From: Pseudomonas sp. Ant30-3
GTDB lineage: Bacteria > Pseudomonadota > Gammaproteobacteria > Pseudomonadales > Pseudomonadaceae
DNA length: 64,000 nt
NCBI RefSeq assembly: GCF_000690905.1
Contig: NZ_JMCL01000109.1
Coordinates: forward strand, 34,168 to 98,167
Reading direction: 5' to 3'
Made by a program: the position numbers and the translations under genes. The notes under the pieces were generated by a model. It searched no databases, was not told the DNA's origin, and saw only the letters and a program-made list of their open reading frames with translations. Below, piece after piece: positions 32,305 to 41,088 of this stretch; position 1 is the first letter of the stretch; every line of letters begins with the position of its first letter.

Positions 32305-33246
32305 TCAGAAAATTGCAGCTTTGCGGCGCAGTAAATCGATGAACAAACCCAGTTCGCGACTGATGTGTTCGCCTTTGCGCAAGAGCAAACCGAATGGCGC
32401 CAATTGCACGTCCAGCTCTACCGGTAACGCGACGACCAAACCCATTTTCAGGTAGTCGCGCAGCGCGGTTTCAGAGAGCACCATGATCGCGTCGGTCAGT
32501 TGAATCAGTTGCTGCATCGAATAGACAGAGCTGCATTCGATGATGTCGGCCGGCGTCGGCAAGGCCTGGCGTTGCAAGGCCTGATCCAGGCCAATTCGCG
32601 CCGGACTGGTTTCCGGTTGCAGAATCCATGGCCAGCCGCTGACCAGTTCCGCGAGGTCGAGTTTTTTGCGCTTCACCAGTGGATGACCGGCGTGCACCAC
32701 CACCAACAGCCGCTCGTTGCCCAACTGCTCGAACTGGTAGTGCTCACTGTCGGTGGCGGCATTGCGCCGTGCGATGGCAAGGTCGATACGGCCCTGTTCC
32801 AGCAGCTGGATCACCTGGTCGCTGGTGTCCCCCATGATCCGAATGCGCAGTTGCGGATTAAGCGATTTGATCTCGGCAATCGAGTCCATGACCAGGTCGG
32901 GCGCAGCGCCCATGATGGTGCCGATCGACAGATAACCGTAGCCACCCTGCTGCCGCGCGATCAGGTCTTCAGCACAACGGTCGAGGCCACTGATGGCCGA
33001 CTCGGCAAAACGAATCAGCTCACTGCCCAACGCCGTCGGGCGCATCCCGCGAGGCAGACGTTCGAAAAGATCGCAACCGAACATGTCTTCGATTTCATGC
33101 AGCATGCGCGTTGCCGCCGGTTGCGACATGTTCAGGCTTTGCGAGGCGCGGTGCAGGTTTTGACTGGTACTAAGCGCGACGAGCATGTGCAGATGCTTGT
33201 AGCGCAGGCGATTGAGCAAGCTGCGGGAAATGGCTGGAGTGGTCAT
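32305..33246 (-). CDS. LysR-family regulator
   Basis: 313 residues. N-terminal winged HTH (LHMLVALSTSQNLHRASQSLNMSQPAATRMLHEIEDMFGCDLFERLPRGM) and a C-terminal effector domain. The N-terminus resembles the GbpR/CbI-type sugar-acid regulators. It lies between the molybdenum operon (same strand, 184 bases downstream) and the divergent sugar-acid operon (126 bases), and could control either or both. Confidence 0.9.
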   Translation of the reverse strand: MTTPAISRSLLNRLRYKHLHMLVALSTSQNLHRASQSLNMSQPAATRMLHEIEDMFGCDLFERLPRGMRPTALGSELIRFAESAISGLDRCAEDLIARQQGGYGYLSIGTIMGAAPDLVMDSIAEIKSLNPQLRIRIMGDTSDQVIQLLEQGRIDLAIARRNAATDSEHYQFEQLGNERLLVVVHAGHPLVKRKKLDLAELVSGWPWILQPETSPARIGLDQALQRQALPTPADIIECSSVYSMQQLIQLTDAIMVLSETALRDYLKMGLVVALPVELDVQLAPFGLLLRKGEHISRELGLFIDLLRRKAAIF

Positions 33247-33372
33247 GGCGAGCTCTTTTTCATCGATACCGTGAAGGTATCAGTTGTTAGCTAGATTCGA
33301 TTTGTAACGCATCGATTCACCGCCGTACAGTCTTCCCCATAAGAACAAATGCCCTCCCAAAGGAAAACTGCG

Positions 33373-34668
33373 ATGAAGACTCTACCCGCGCCTCTGCTCG
33401 CCAAAATTTCCTGGCGGCTCCTGCCCTTCCTGCTGTTGATGTACATCATGGCCTTTCTCGACCGCGCCAACGTCGGGTTCGCCAAGCAAGCCTTTCAAGC
33501 CGACACCGGGATCAGCGACGCCGCTTTCGCCTTTGGCGCCGGGGTGTTCTTCGTCGGCTACGCGTTGCTCGAAGTGCCGAGCAACCTGATCCTGCACCGC
33601 GTCGGCGCCCGTTTGTGGATGTGCCGCATCATGGTCACCTGGGGCCTGGTCTCTGCAGCCATGGTCTTCGCCCACAACGAAACCACCTTCTACCTGCTGC
33701 GTTTTTTGCTGGGTGTGGCCGAAGCCGGATTCTTCCCCGGCGTGATCCTCTACCTCACCTACTGGTTTCCCAACGCCGTGCGCGGCAAGGCCATGGGGTT
33801 CTTCTACTTCGGCGCGCCGCTGGCATTCATCTTCGGCAGCCCGCTGTCCGGCCTGCTCCTGGAAATGGATGGCTTCGCCGGTTTCCACGGCTGGCAGTGG
33901 CTGTTTGCAGTCGAAGGTTTGATGGCCACTGCGGTGGGCATCTGGGCTTATTGGTACCTGGACAATCGCCCATCGGATGCCAAATGGCTGACCGCCGAAG
34001 AGCGCGTGCAGATCCAGACGCTGCTCGATCAGGAAGACAGCCATAAACAGAACCACGGCCGCAGTTTGCTCAACGTGCTGTGCCAACCGTCAGTGCTCTA
34101 TTTGTGCCTGATCTATCTGCTGATCCAGGCCAGTGTGTACGGCGTGGTTTTCTACCTGCCGACTCAGGTCGGCGGCTTGCTCGGCACCAAAGTCGGGTTG
34201 ATGGTTGGCCTGGTCACGGCCATTCCATGGATCTGCGCAATCGTCGCCGCTTACTTCATCCCGGCGTACAGCGACCGCACCGGCGAACGCCGCCGCACCG
34301 CCTGCCTGACCTTGCTGATGTCGGCCGCCGGTATCGCCTGCTCGGTGACCTTCAGCAGTCCGTTCCTCGGCATCATCGCCCTGTGCTTCGCTGCCTCCGG
34401 TTTCATCGCCGTGCAACCGGTGTTCTGGACGTTCCCGTCCAGTTACCTCGCGGGCAGCGCCGCCGCAGCCGGCATCGCCCTGATCAACTCGTTCGGCGCC
34501 CTCGGCGGGTTCATCGCCCCCGTGCTGAAGAACTGGGCTGAAGGCGCCTTCCAATCCCCGGCCGCCGGTCTCTATGTGCTGGCGTCCACCACTGTCATGG
34601 CCGCGTTGCTGGTCCTGGGTGTTCGCGCCCCCGGGCAAAAAGCTTCGAGCAAACCGGCCACCGTTTAA
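33373..34668 (+). CDS. MFS permease of the sugar-acid (anion:cation symporter) family
   Basis: 431 residues, twelve membrane segments, from the ATG at 33373 with AAAGGA upstream. MTYIMAFLDRANVGFAKQAF-like segment near residue 30 and the LLGVAEAGFFPGVILYLTYWFPNAVRGKAMG block are those of the phthalate/glucarate permease family. As first gene of an operon with rhmD, rhmA and aldA, it probably imports L-rhamnonate or a related 6-deoxy sugar acid. Confidence 0.9.
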   Translation: MKTLPAPLLAKISWRLLPFLLLMYIMAFLDRANVGFAKQAFQADTGISDAAFAFGAGVFFVGYALLEVPSNLILHRVGARLWMCRIMVTWGLVSAAMVFAHNETTFYLLRFLLGVAEAGFFPGVILYLTYWFPNAVRGKAMGFFYFGAPLAFIFGSPLSGLLLEMDGFAGFHGWQWLFAVEGLMATAVGIWAYWYLDNRPSDAKWLTAEERVQIQTLLDQEDSHKQNHGRSLLNVLCQPSVLYLCLIYLLIQASVYGVVFYLPTQVGGLLGTKVGLMVGLVTAIPWICAIVAAYFIPAYSDRTGERRRTACLTLLMSAAGIACSVTFSSPFLGIIALCFAASGFIAVQPVFWTFPSSYLAGSAAAAGIALINSFGALGGFIAPVLKNWAEGAFQSPAAGLYVLASTTVMAALLVLGVRAPGQKASSKPATV

Positions 34669-34685
34669 ACCTGAGGAGTCACACC

Positions 34686-35870
34686 ATGGGCATTCCAACC
34701 ATCAAACATGTGCGTGCGTTCACCCTGCGTGGTGGCGGCGCGGATTATCACGATCAGGCGGACGGCCACTGGATCGACGATCACATCGCTACGCCAATGA
34801 GCAAATACCCCGAGTACCGGCAGAGCCGCCGCACCTTCGGCATCAACGTGCTCGGTACGTTGGTGGTCGAGATCGAAGCCAGCGATGGCACGGTCGGTTT
34901 TGCCGTGACCACCGGCGGCGAACCGGCGGCTTACATCGTCGAGAAGCACCTGGCGCGTTTTCTGGAAGGCGCACGAGTTACCGACATCGAAAAGATCTGG
35001 GACCAGATGTACCAGTCGACCCTGTATTACGGGCGCAAGGGCATCGTCATCAACACCATCTCCGGGGTCGATCTGGCGCTGTGGGACCTGCTCGGCAAGA
35101 TCCGCCAAGAGCCCGTGCATCAGTTGCTCGGCGGAGCGGTGCGCGATGAATTGCAGTTCTACGCCACCGGTGCCCGCCCGGACCTGGCACAGAAAATGGG
35201 CTTCATCGGCGGCAAGATGCCGTTGCACCATGGCCCGGCCGAAGGCGAAGAAGGCCTGCGCAAGAACCTCGAAGAACTGGCGACCATGCGCGAACGCGTC
35301 GGCCCGGACTTCTGGCTGATGCTCGATTGCTGGATGAGCCTGGACCTCAACTACGCGACCAGACTGGCGGTCGGCGCCCATGAATACGGTTTGAAGTGGA
35401 TCGAGGAAGCGCTGGCGCCTGACGATTACTGGGGTTACGCGGCGCTGCGCAACAACGTGCCAAAAGGCATGCTGGTGACCACCGGCGAACACGAAGCGAC
35501 CCGCTGGGGTTTCCGCATGCTGCTGGAAATGGGTTGCTGCGACATCATTCAGCCTGACGTCGGCTGGTGTGGCGGGATCACCGAACTGGTGAAGATTTCC
35601 GCCCTCGCCGACGCACACAACGCGCTGGTCATTCCCCATGGTTCTTCGGTGTACAGCTATCACTTTGTCGCGACGCGGCATAACAGCCCGTTCGCCGAGT
35701 TTTTGATGATGGCGCCGAAGGCTGACGAAGTGGTGCCGATGTTCCACCCGCAGTTACTCGGCGAGCCGGTGCCGGTCAACGGTCGCATGCGCCTGTCGGC
35801 CCTCGACCAGCCGGGCTTCGGCGTAACGCTCAACCCGGAATGCCAACTGCATCGGCCGTATAACCGCTGA
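34686..35870 (+). CDS. rhmD: L-rhamnonate dehydratase
   Basis: 394-residue enolase-superfamily enzyme (mandelate racemase subgroup) that converts L-rhamnonate to 2-keto-3-deoxy-L-rhamnonate. Diagnostic parts: HWIDDHIATPMSKYPEY near residue 37, YYGRKGIVINTISGVDLALWDLLGK, metal ligands in LMLDCWMSL, WIEEALAPDD and TTGEHEATRWG, and the catalytic His in VIPHGSSVYSYH. 17 bases after the permease, 12 bases before rhmA. Confidence 0.93.
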   Translation: MGIPTIKHVRAFTLRGGGADYHDQADGHWIDDHIATPMSKYPEYRQSRRTFGINVLGTLVVEIEASDGTVGFAVTTGGEPAAYIVEKHLARFLEGARVTDIEKIWDQMYQSTLYYGRKGIVINTISGVDLALWDLLGKIRQEPVHQLLGGAVRDELQFYATGARPDLAQKMGFIGGKMPLHHGPAEGEEGLRKNLEELATMRERVGPDFWLMLDCWMSLDLNYATRLAVGAHEYGLKWIEEALAPDDYWGYAALRNNVPKGMLVTTGEHEATRWGFRMLLEMGCCDIIQPDVGWCGGITELVKISALADAHNALVIPHGSSVYSYHFVATRHNSPFAEFLMMAPKADEVVPMFHPQLLGEPVPVNGRMRLSALDQPGFGVTLNPECQLHRPYNR

Positions 35871-35882
35871 TAAGGAACCCTC

Positions 35883-36683
35883 ATGAACATGCCCCACAAC
35901 GCATTCAAAGCGGCGCTGACCAACAGCGCCACGCAGTTCGGCATCTGGGCCGGTTTCGCCACCGGCTACGCCGCCGAAATTGTCGCCACGACCGGTTACG
36001 ACTGGATGCTGATCGACGGTGAGCATGCGCCGAATACAGTACCGGGCGTGCTCGCACAGTTGCAGGCCGTGGCGCCCTATGCCACGGCGCCGGTGGTGCG
36101 CGCTGTGAACGGCGACGCCAACCTGATCAAGCAACTGCTGGATATCGGTGCGCAGACATTGATGATTCCGATGGTCGAAACCGCCGAGCAAGCCGCCGCA
36201 CTGGTCCGCGCCATGCGCTATCCGCCGCACGGCATTCGCGGCGTCGGCGGCGGCTTGACCCGCGCTACACGGTGGGATGGCGTGCCCGATTACCTGAGCA
36301 CCGCGCATGACCAGTTGTGCCTGATCGTGCAGGTGGAATCGCGCACCGGCGTGGAAAACGTCGAAGCCATCGCCGCCGTTGAAGGGGTAGACGCCGTGTT
36401 TATCGGCCCGGCGGATTTATCCATCGGCCTCGGCCACGCCGGCAACCCCGGTCACCCGGAAGTTCAGGAACGCATTCAACACGCGGTGCAGGCCACCCTC
36501 GCGGCTGGCAAGGCTTGCGGGATTCTGGCGCCGAATGAAGAAGACGCGCGCCGCTATCAGAGTTGGGGTTGCCAGTTCATCGCGGTGGCCATCGACATCA
36601 GCCTGCTGCGTCAGAGCGCCACGGCCACCCTCGCCCGCTATCGCACGCCGGACCACGCCCAGGCACCGTCCCGTACCTATTGA
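35883..36683 (+). CDS. rhmA: 2-keto-3-deoxy-L-rhamnonate aldolase
   Basis: 266 residues of the HpcH/HpaI class II aldolase family. DWMLIDGEHAPN, VVRAVNGDANLIKQLLDIGAQTLMIPMVET, IRGVGGGLTRATRWD and VQVESRTGVENVEAIAAVEGVDAVFIGPADLSIGLGHAG carry the catalytic His/Arg and the metal-binding Glu and Asp. It cleaves the dehydratase product into pyruvate and L-lactaldehyde. The neighbouring rhmD and aldA support the assignment. Confidence 0.92.
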   Translation: MNMPHNAFKAALTNSATQFGIWAGFATGYAAEIVATTGYDWMLIDGEHAPNTVPGVLAQLQAVAPYATAPVVRAVNGDANLIKQLLDIGAQTLMIPMVETAEQAAALVRAMRYPPHGIRGVGGGLTRATRWDGVPDYLSTAHDQLCLIVQVESRTGVENVEAIAAVEGVDAVFIGPADLSIGLGHAGNPGHPEVQERIQHAVQATLAAGKACGILAPNEEDARRYQSWGCQFIAVAIDISLLRQSATATLARYRTPDHAQAPSRTY

Positions 36684-36702
36684 TCTGTTCAGGAGTCGCC
36701 AC

Positions 36703-38136
36703 ATGTCATCCGTGCCTGTTTACCAGAATTTCATCAATGGCCAGTTCGTCGCCAGCGCCGCACATCTTGAGGTGATCAACCCGGCCACCGGCGCAGTGCT
36801 GTCGAAAGTCCCGGCGTCTAACGCTGAAGACGTTGACCGCGCCCTCGCCGCCGCGCGCGCTGCGCAAAAAAACTGGTCGCGCAAACCGGCTATCGAACGT
36901 GCCGGGCACTTGCGCCGCATCGCCGCCAAGCTACGGGAAAACGTCGGCCATCTGGCGCGCACCATCACCCTGGAACAGGGAAAGATCAGCGCGCTGGCGG
37001 AAGTCGAAGTCAATTTCACGGCTGATTATCTCGACTACATGGCGGAGTGGGCGCGGCGCATCGAGGGCGAGATCATCACCAGCGATCGCCAGAACGAAAA
37101 CATCTTTCTGTTCCGCAAACCACTCGGCGTCGTCGCCGGGATTCTTCCGTGGAATTTTCCGTTCTTCCTCATCGCGCGCAAGATGGCTCCGGCGTTGCTG
37201 ACCGGCAACACCATCGTGATCAAACCCAGCGAAGAAACACCGAACAATTGTTTCGAGTTCGCCCGCCTGGTCGCCGAAACCGATCTGCCGCCCGGCGTGT
37301 TCAATGTGGTGTGCGGCGATGGTCGAGTCGGCGCAGCGTTGAGTGCGCATAAAGGCGTCGACATGATCAGCTTCACCGGTAGCGTCGATACCGGCTCTCG
37401 AATCATGGCCGCTGCCGCGCCGAACATCACCAAGCTCAACCTCGAATTGGGCGGCAAGGCGCCGGCGATTGTGCTGGCGGATGCCGACCTCGAGCTGGCG
37501 GTGAAAGCCATTCGCGATTCGCGGATCATCAACAGCGGCCAGGTGTGCAATTGCGCGGAGCGTGTGTACGTCGAACGCAAGGTGGCTGATCAGTTCATCG
37601 AGCGCATTGCCGCGGCAATGAGCGCCACCCGCTACGGCGATCCGATTGCGCAGGCGGATGTCGAAATGGGCCCGCTGATCAACCGCCAAGCCCTGGACAG
37701 CGTCGACCGCAAGGTGCGCACCGCGTTAAGCCAAGGCGCGAGTCTGATCAGCGGCGGGCAGATTGCCGATCTACCGAACGGCTTTCATTTTCAACCCACC
37801 GTGCTGGCGGGTTGCAGTGCCGGGATGGAGATTATGCGCGAGGAAATTTTCGGCCCGGTGTTGCCGATCCAGATCGTTGACGATCTCAATGAGGCCATCG
37901 CCATGGCCAACGATTGCGACTATGGCCTGACGTCGTCGATCTACACCCGCAACCTCAGCAAAACCATGCAGGCGATGCGCGAGCTGGATTTTGGCGAGAC
38001 TTACGTCAACCGGGAAAACTTCGAAGCGATGCAGGGCTTCCATGCCGGCGTGCGCAAATCCGGGATCGGCGGCGCGGATGGCAAGCATGGACTGTATGAG
38101 TACACGCATACCCATGCGGTTTATCTGCAGGGTTGA
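36703..38136 (+). CDS. aldA: Lactaldehyde dehydrogenase
   Basis: 477-residue NAD-dependent aldehyde dehydrogenase from the ATG at 36703 (CAGGAG upstream); the frame is open earlier, but only inside rhmA. Catalytic features: GILPWNFPFFLIARKMAP, the Glu motif LELGGKAPAIVLADAD and the Cys motif NSGQVCNCAERVYVE. The whole C-terminal part (FGETYVNRENFEAMQGFHAGVRKSGIGGADGKHGLYEY) follows the AldA pattern. It oxidises L-lactaldehyde from RhmA to L-lactate, closing the pathway. Confidence 0.93.
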   Translation: MSSVPVYQNFINGQFVASAAHLEVINPATGAVLSKVPASNAEDVDRALAAARAAQKNWSRKPAIERAGHLRRIAAKLRENVGHLARTITLEQGKISALAEVEVNFTADYLDYMAEWARRIEGEIITSDRQNENIFLFRKPLGVVAGILPWNFPFFLIARKMAPALLTGNTIVIKPSEETPNNCFEFARLVAETDLPPGVFNVVCGDGRVGAALSAHKGVDMISFTGSVDTGSRIMAAAAPNITKLNLELGGKAPAIVLADADLELAVKAIRDSRIINSGQVCNCAERVYVERKVADQFIERIAAAMSATRYGDPIAQADVEMGPLINRQALDSVDRKVRTALSQGASLISGGQIADLPNGFHFQPTVLAGCSAGMEIMREEIFGPVLPIQIVDDLNEAIAMANDCDYGLTSSIYTRNLSKTMQAMRELDFGETYVNRENFEAMQGFHAGVRKSGIGGADGKHGLYEYTHTHAVYLQG

Positions 38137-38182
38137 GCCAGAGGCGGTGCGCTGATGAAACCATCGGATTTGTAGACTTTGA

Positions 38183-38245
38183 TGGCCACATCGCCAGCAG
38201 GCTGGCTCCCACAGGTTTTGTGATCGACAGAGATCCTGTGGGAAC
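38183..38245. repeat. Degenerate REP pair
   Basis: ATCGCCAGCAGGCTGGCTCCCACAGG and the partly matching inverted GATCCTGTGGGAAC. Family-typical ends; the second member is truncated. Confidence 0.6.
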
Positions 38246-38317
38246 TTTATGCAGGGATTGGCTGGAAAGCGCGCTGGGTAAATAGACAAACACGAAAGCC
38301 AAATTTCAGACACAAAA

Positions 38318-38345
38318 AACCCCGGTCTTTCGACCAGGGTCTTTG
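38318..38345 (+). terminator. Terminator between aldA and the tRNA cluster
   Basis: Hairpin CCCGGTC-TTTC-GACCAGGG (one bulged A), with an A-run before and TCTTTG after. It probably ends the minus-strand tRNA transcript or the plus-strand aldA transcript. Confidence 0.6.
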
Positions 38346-38416
38346 CTATCGAATCGAAGATAACCAGAGGTTGTTCTTCGTAGCTTAAAGGCGTTCAGTG
38401 GGCCTTGAAGCAGATA

Positions 38417-38493
38417 TGGCGCAGCGGACGGGACTCGAACCCGCGACCCCCGGCGTGACAGGCCGGTATTCTAACCGACTGAACTACCGCTGC
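38417..38493 (-). tRNA. tRNA-Asp (anticodon GTC)
   Basis: 77 bases with encoded CCA. Acceptor GCAGCGG / CCGCTGC pairs fully, discriminator G. Anticodon arm CCGGC-CTGTCAC-GCCGG gives GTC. T-arm GCGGG-TTCGAGT-CCCGT. Confidence 0.96.
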
Positions 38494-38596
38494 GTATCGC
38501 TTTGGACTTTCGTCCAAGTAACTCGTCTGATTAAAAGCTCAGGGATTTTCATCTCAGGCTTTTAATCTCGAATCAGAAAATCTGACTCGGAAAATA

Positions 38597-38673
38597 TGGC
38601 GCAGCGGACGGGACTCGAACCCGCGACCCCCGGCGTGACAGGCCGGTATTCTAACCGACTGAACTACCGCTGC
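38597..38673 (-). tRNA. tRNA-Asp (anticodon GTC), second copy
   Basis: Identical in sequence to the copy at 38417-38493. The pair lies 103 bases apart and probably belongs to one minus-strand transcript with the tRNA-Val upstream. Confidence 0.96.
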
Positions 38674-38727
38674 GCGTCGGTGGAGGCTTTTCAGCTTCCC
38701 TCTTGCTTGCGCAAGAGTCTCAAAAAA

Positions 38728-38803
38728 TGGTGGGTGATGACGGGATCGAACCGCCGACATTCTGCTTGTAAGGCAGACGCTCTCCCAGCTGAGCTAATCA
38801 CCC
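38728..38803 (-). tRNA. tRNA-Val (anticodon TAC)
   Basis: 76 bases with encoded CCA. Acceptor GGGTGAT / ATCACCC pairs fully, discriminator A. Anticodon arm TCTGC-CTTACAA-GCAGA gives TAC. First gene of the Val-Asp-Asp cluster on the minus strand. Confidence 0.96.
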
Positions 38804-38922
38804 TTTGCTTCTCTGAGGCCGCGAAATTTACGCACCTACCGAAGCTAAGTCAATAGCAGGATTGAAGTTTTTCTGAAAAAGACAAAACGGTGTCAATCCT
38901 CGTGGAGGTTGCTGCCGTAAGA

Positions 38923-39000
38923 CTGCCTTCGCGAGCAAGCCCGCCCCCACATTTGAAATGCATTCCCTTGTGGGAGCAGGCTTGCTCGCGAAGGCGGCAG
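38923..39000. repeat. Paired REP element (REPIN)
   Basis: CTGCCTTCGCGAGCAAGCC...CCCCCAC and, about 22 bases on, the inverted GTGGGAGCAGGCTTGCTCGCGAAGGCGGCAG. Same family as the pair at 26398. Confidence 0.9.
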
Positions 39001-39030
39001 TTCATTCAACATCAATGTTAGAGGCGCGAA

Positions 39031-39807
39031 TCACTCGCTGTAAATCATCTTCTTGGTCATGCCGCCATCCACCACGAATTCCTGCCCCGTGACGAAACCC
39101 GCATTCTTCGACAGCAGCCAGGCGACCATCGCCGCGACGTCCTCGACCGTCCCTACCCTGCCCGCCGGATGTTGCGCATGGTCGGCATCGCTCAACGGCT
39201 CGGCACGCCGTGCAGAAGGATCACGCGCATCGATCCACCCCGGGCTGACGGCATTGACACGAATCTCCGGACCGAGACTGATGGCCAGCGCATGGGTCAG
39301 GGCCAGCAGACCGCCCTTGCTCGCCGCATAGGCCTCGCTGTCGGGCTCCGACTGCCCGGCGCGGGTCGATGCCAGGTTAACGATGGCGCCGCTGTGCGCG
39401 CGCAGATACGGCGCACAGTGCTTGGCCAACAGCATCGGCCCGCCGAGGTTTACCGCCAGCACCCGGTTCCAGTACGACAGATCAAGACTTTCCAGCGTGA
39501 TGTTGTGCGGATCGGCCACCGCCGCGTTGCACACCAGCGCATCCAGCCGTCCGAACTGACCCAGCACTTCGGCAACGCCCAACGCAACCTGACCTTCGTT
39601 CGACACGTCCATGGCGATGAACCAGGCATTGTCACCCAGCACCTTCGCCACTTTCGAACCGCGCTCTCGGTCGAGATCGGTCAGCACCACCTGCCAGCCC
39701 TCGCTGATCAACCAGGCTGCGATACCCAGACCAATCCCGCGCGCTGCCCCGGTGACCAGCGCAACGCGGCCGTGGGTGCCCGTCGTCGGCGTCGACAACT
39801 CGATCAC
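39031..39807 (-). CDS. SDR-family oxidoreductase
   Basis: 258 residues from a GTG at 39807 that overlaps the metZ stop (GTGA, four bases), so translation is coupled to metZ. Rossmann motif VTGAARGIGLGIA, NAAV (NNAG variant), Ser in NLASTRAG and catalytic YAASK, plus the PGWIDARD loop, show an active short-chain dehydrogenase. Substrate unknown. The link to metZ is conserved in Pseudomonas. Confidence 0.9.
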   Translation of the reverse strand: MIELSTPTTGTHGRVALVTGAARGIGLGIAAWLISEGWQVVLTDLDRERGSKVAKVLGDNAWFIAMDVSNEGQVALGVAEVLGQFGRLDALVCNAAVADPHNITLESLDLSYWNRVLAVNLGGPMLLAKHCAPYLRAHSGAIVNLASTRAGQSEPDSEAYAASKGGLLALTHALAISLGPEIRVNAVSPGWIDARDPSARRAEPLSDADHAQHPAGRVGTVEDVAAMVAWLLSKNAGFVTGQEFVVDGGMTKKMIYSE

Positions 39808-41015
39808 AAGGCCGCCAACCCGCGCGCCAGATCGGCTTGCAGGTCTGCCACGTCTTCCAGACCGACCGCAACGCGGATCAGGCTGTCACGAATGCCCGCC
39901 GCTTCGCGCTCTTGCGGAGCGAGACGACCATGGGAAGTGGTGCTCGGGTGGGTGATGGTGGTCTTGCTGTCACCCAGGTTGGCAGTAATCGAAATCAGAC
40001 GGGTCGCATCGATGAAGCGCCAGGCGCCCTCTTTGCCGCCCTTGACTTCAAAACTCACGACCGCGCCGAAGCCCTTCTGCTGACGTTGAGCCAGCTCGTG
40101 CTGCGGATGGCTTTTGAGGCCGGCGTAATGGACTTTTTCAATGCCGTCCTGTTGCTCCAGCCACTCGGCCAGTTGCTGTGCGTTGGCGCAATGCGCCTTC
40201 ATGCGCAGGCTCAGGGTTTCGAGGCCCTTGAGGAAAATCCAGGCGTTGAACGGGCTCAAGGTTGGCCCCGCAGTACGCAGGAAACCAACCACTTCTTTCA
40301 TCTGCTCGCTGCGACCGGCCACTACACCGCCCATGCAACGGCCTTGACCGTCGATGAACTTGGTCGCCGAATGCACGACGATGTCCGCGCCCATCTTCAG
40401 CGGTTGCTGCAGTGCAGGCGTGCAGAAGCAGTTGTCGACCACCAGCATCGCGCCTTTGGCGTGGGTGATTTTCGCCAGTTCGGCAATGTCCACGAGTTCC
40501 GCCAGAGGATTGGACGGCGACTCGACAAACAACAATTTGGTGTTGGCCTTGATCGCCGCGTCCCAACCGGACAAGTCAGCCAGAGGCACGTAATCGACTT
40601 CGATGCCGAAGCGCTTGAAGTACTTTTCGAACAGACTGATGGTCGAGCCGAATACGCTGCGCGACACCAGCACATGATCACCCGCGCTGCACAGGCTCAT
40701 GACCACGGCCATGATCGCCGCCATGCCGGTCGCGGTGGCGACAGCTTGCTCGGCACTTTCCAGCGCGGCAATGCGCTCTTCGAACGCGCGGACGGTCGGG
40801 TTGGTGTATCGCGAGTAAACATTGCCCGGCACCTCGCCGGCAAAGCGCGCGGCCGCATCGGCAGCGGTACGGAATACGTAGCTGGAGGTGAAGAACATCG
40901 GATCACCGTGTTCGCCTTCCGGCGTGCGGTGTTGACCGGCGCGTACGGCCAGGGTATCGAACGCTACGCCTTCGAGGTCGCTGTCCAGCCGACCGGCATC
41001 CCAATCCTGACTCAT
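39804..41015 (-). CDS. metZ: O-succinylhomoserine sulfhydrylase
   Basis: 403-residue PLP enzyme of the Cys/Met metabolism family. It makes homocysteine from O-succinylhomoserine and sulfide. PLP-lysine motif VVHSATKFIDGQGRCMGGVV, VDNCFCTPALQQPLKMGAD, SRYTNPTVRAFEERIAALE. It follows purF after a terminator, so it probably has its own promoter or relies on readthrough. Confidence 0.94.
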   Translation of the reverse strand: MSQDWDAGRLDSDLEGVAFDTLAVRAGQHRTPEGEHGDPMFFTSSYVFRTAADAAARFAGEVPGNVYSRYTNPTVRAFEERIAALESAEQAVATATGMAAIMAVVMSLCSAGDHVLVSRSVFGSTISLFEKYFKRFGIEVDYVPLADLSGWDAAIKANTKLLFVESPSNPLAELVDIAELAKITHAKGAMLVVDNCFCTPALQQPLKMGADIVVHSATKFIDGQGRCMGGVVAGRSEQMKEVVGFLRTAGPTLSPFNAWIFLKGLETLSLRMKAHCANAQQLAEWLEQQDGIEKVHYAGLKSHPQHELAQRQQKGFGAVVSFEVKGGKEGAWRFIDATRLISITANLGDSKTTITHPSTTSHGRLAPQEREAAGIRDSLIRVAVGLEDVADLQADLARGLAAL

Positions 41016-41062
41016 GCTGTCACTCCTTTCCCTATTCCCGTCAATTAAAAGCCAGATACAAA

Positions 41063-41082
41063 ACCGGCCCCTCAGGGCCGGT
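41063..41082 (-). terminator. Terminator after purF
   Basis: Stem ACCGGCCC / GGGCCGGT with a CTCA loop; on the minus strand it is followed by TTTTGTATC. Placed between the purF stop and metZ. Confidence 0.85.
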
Positions 41083-41088
41083 AGTTAC

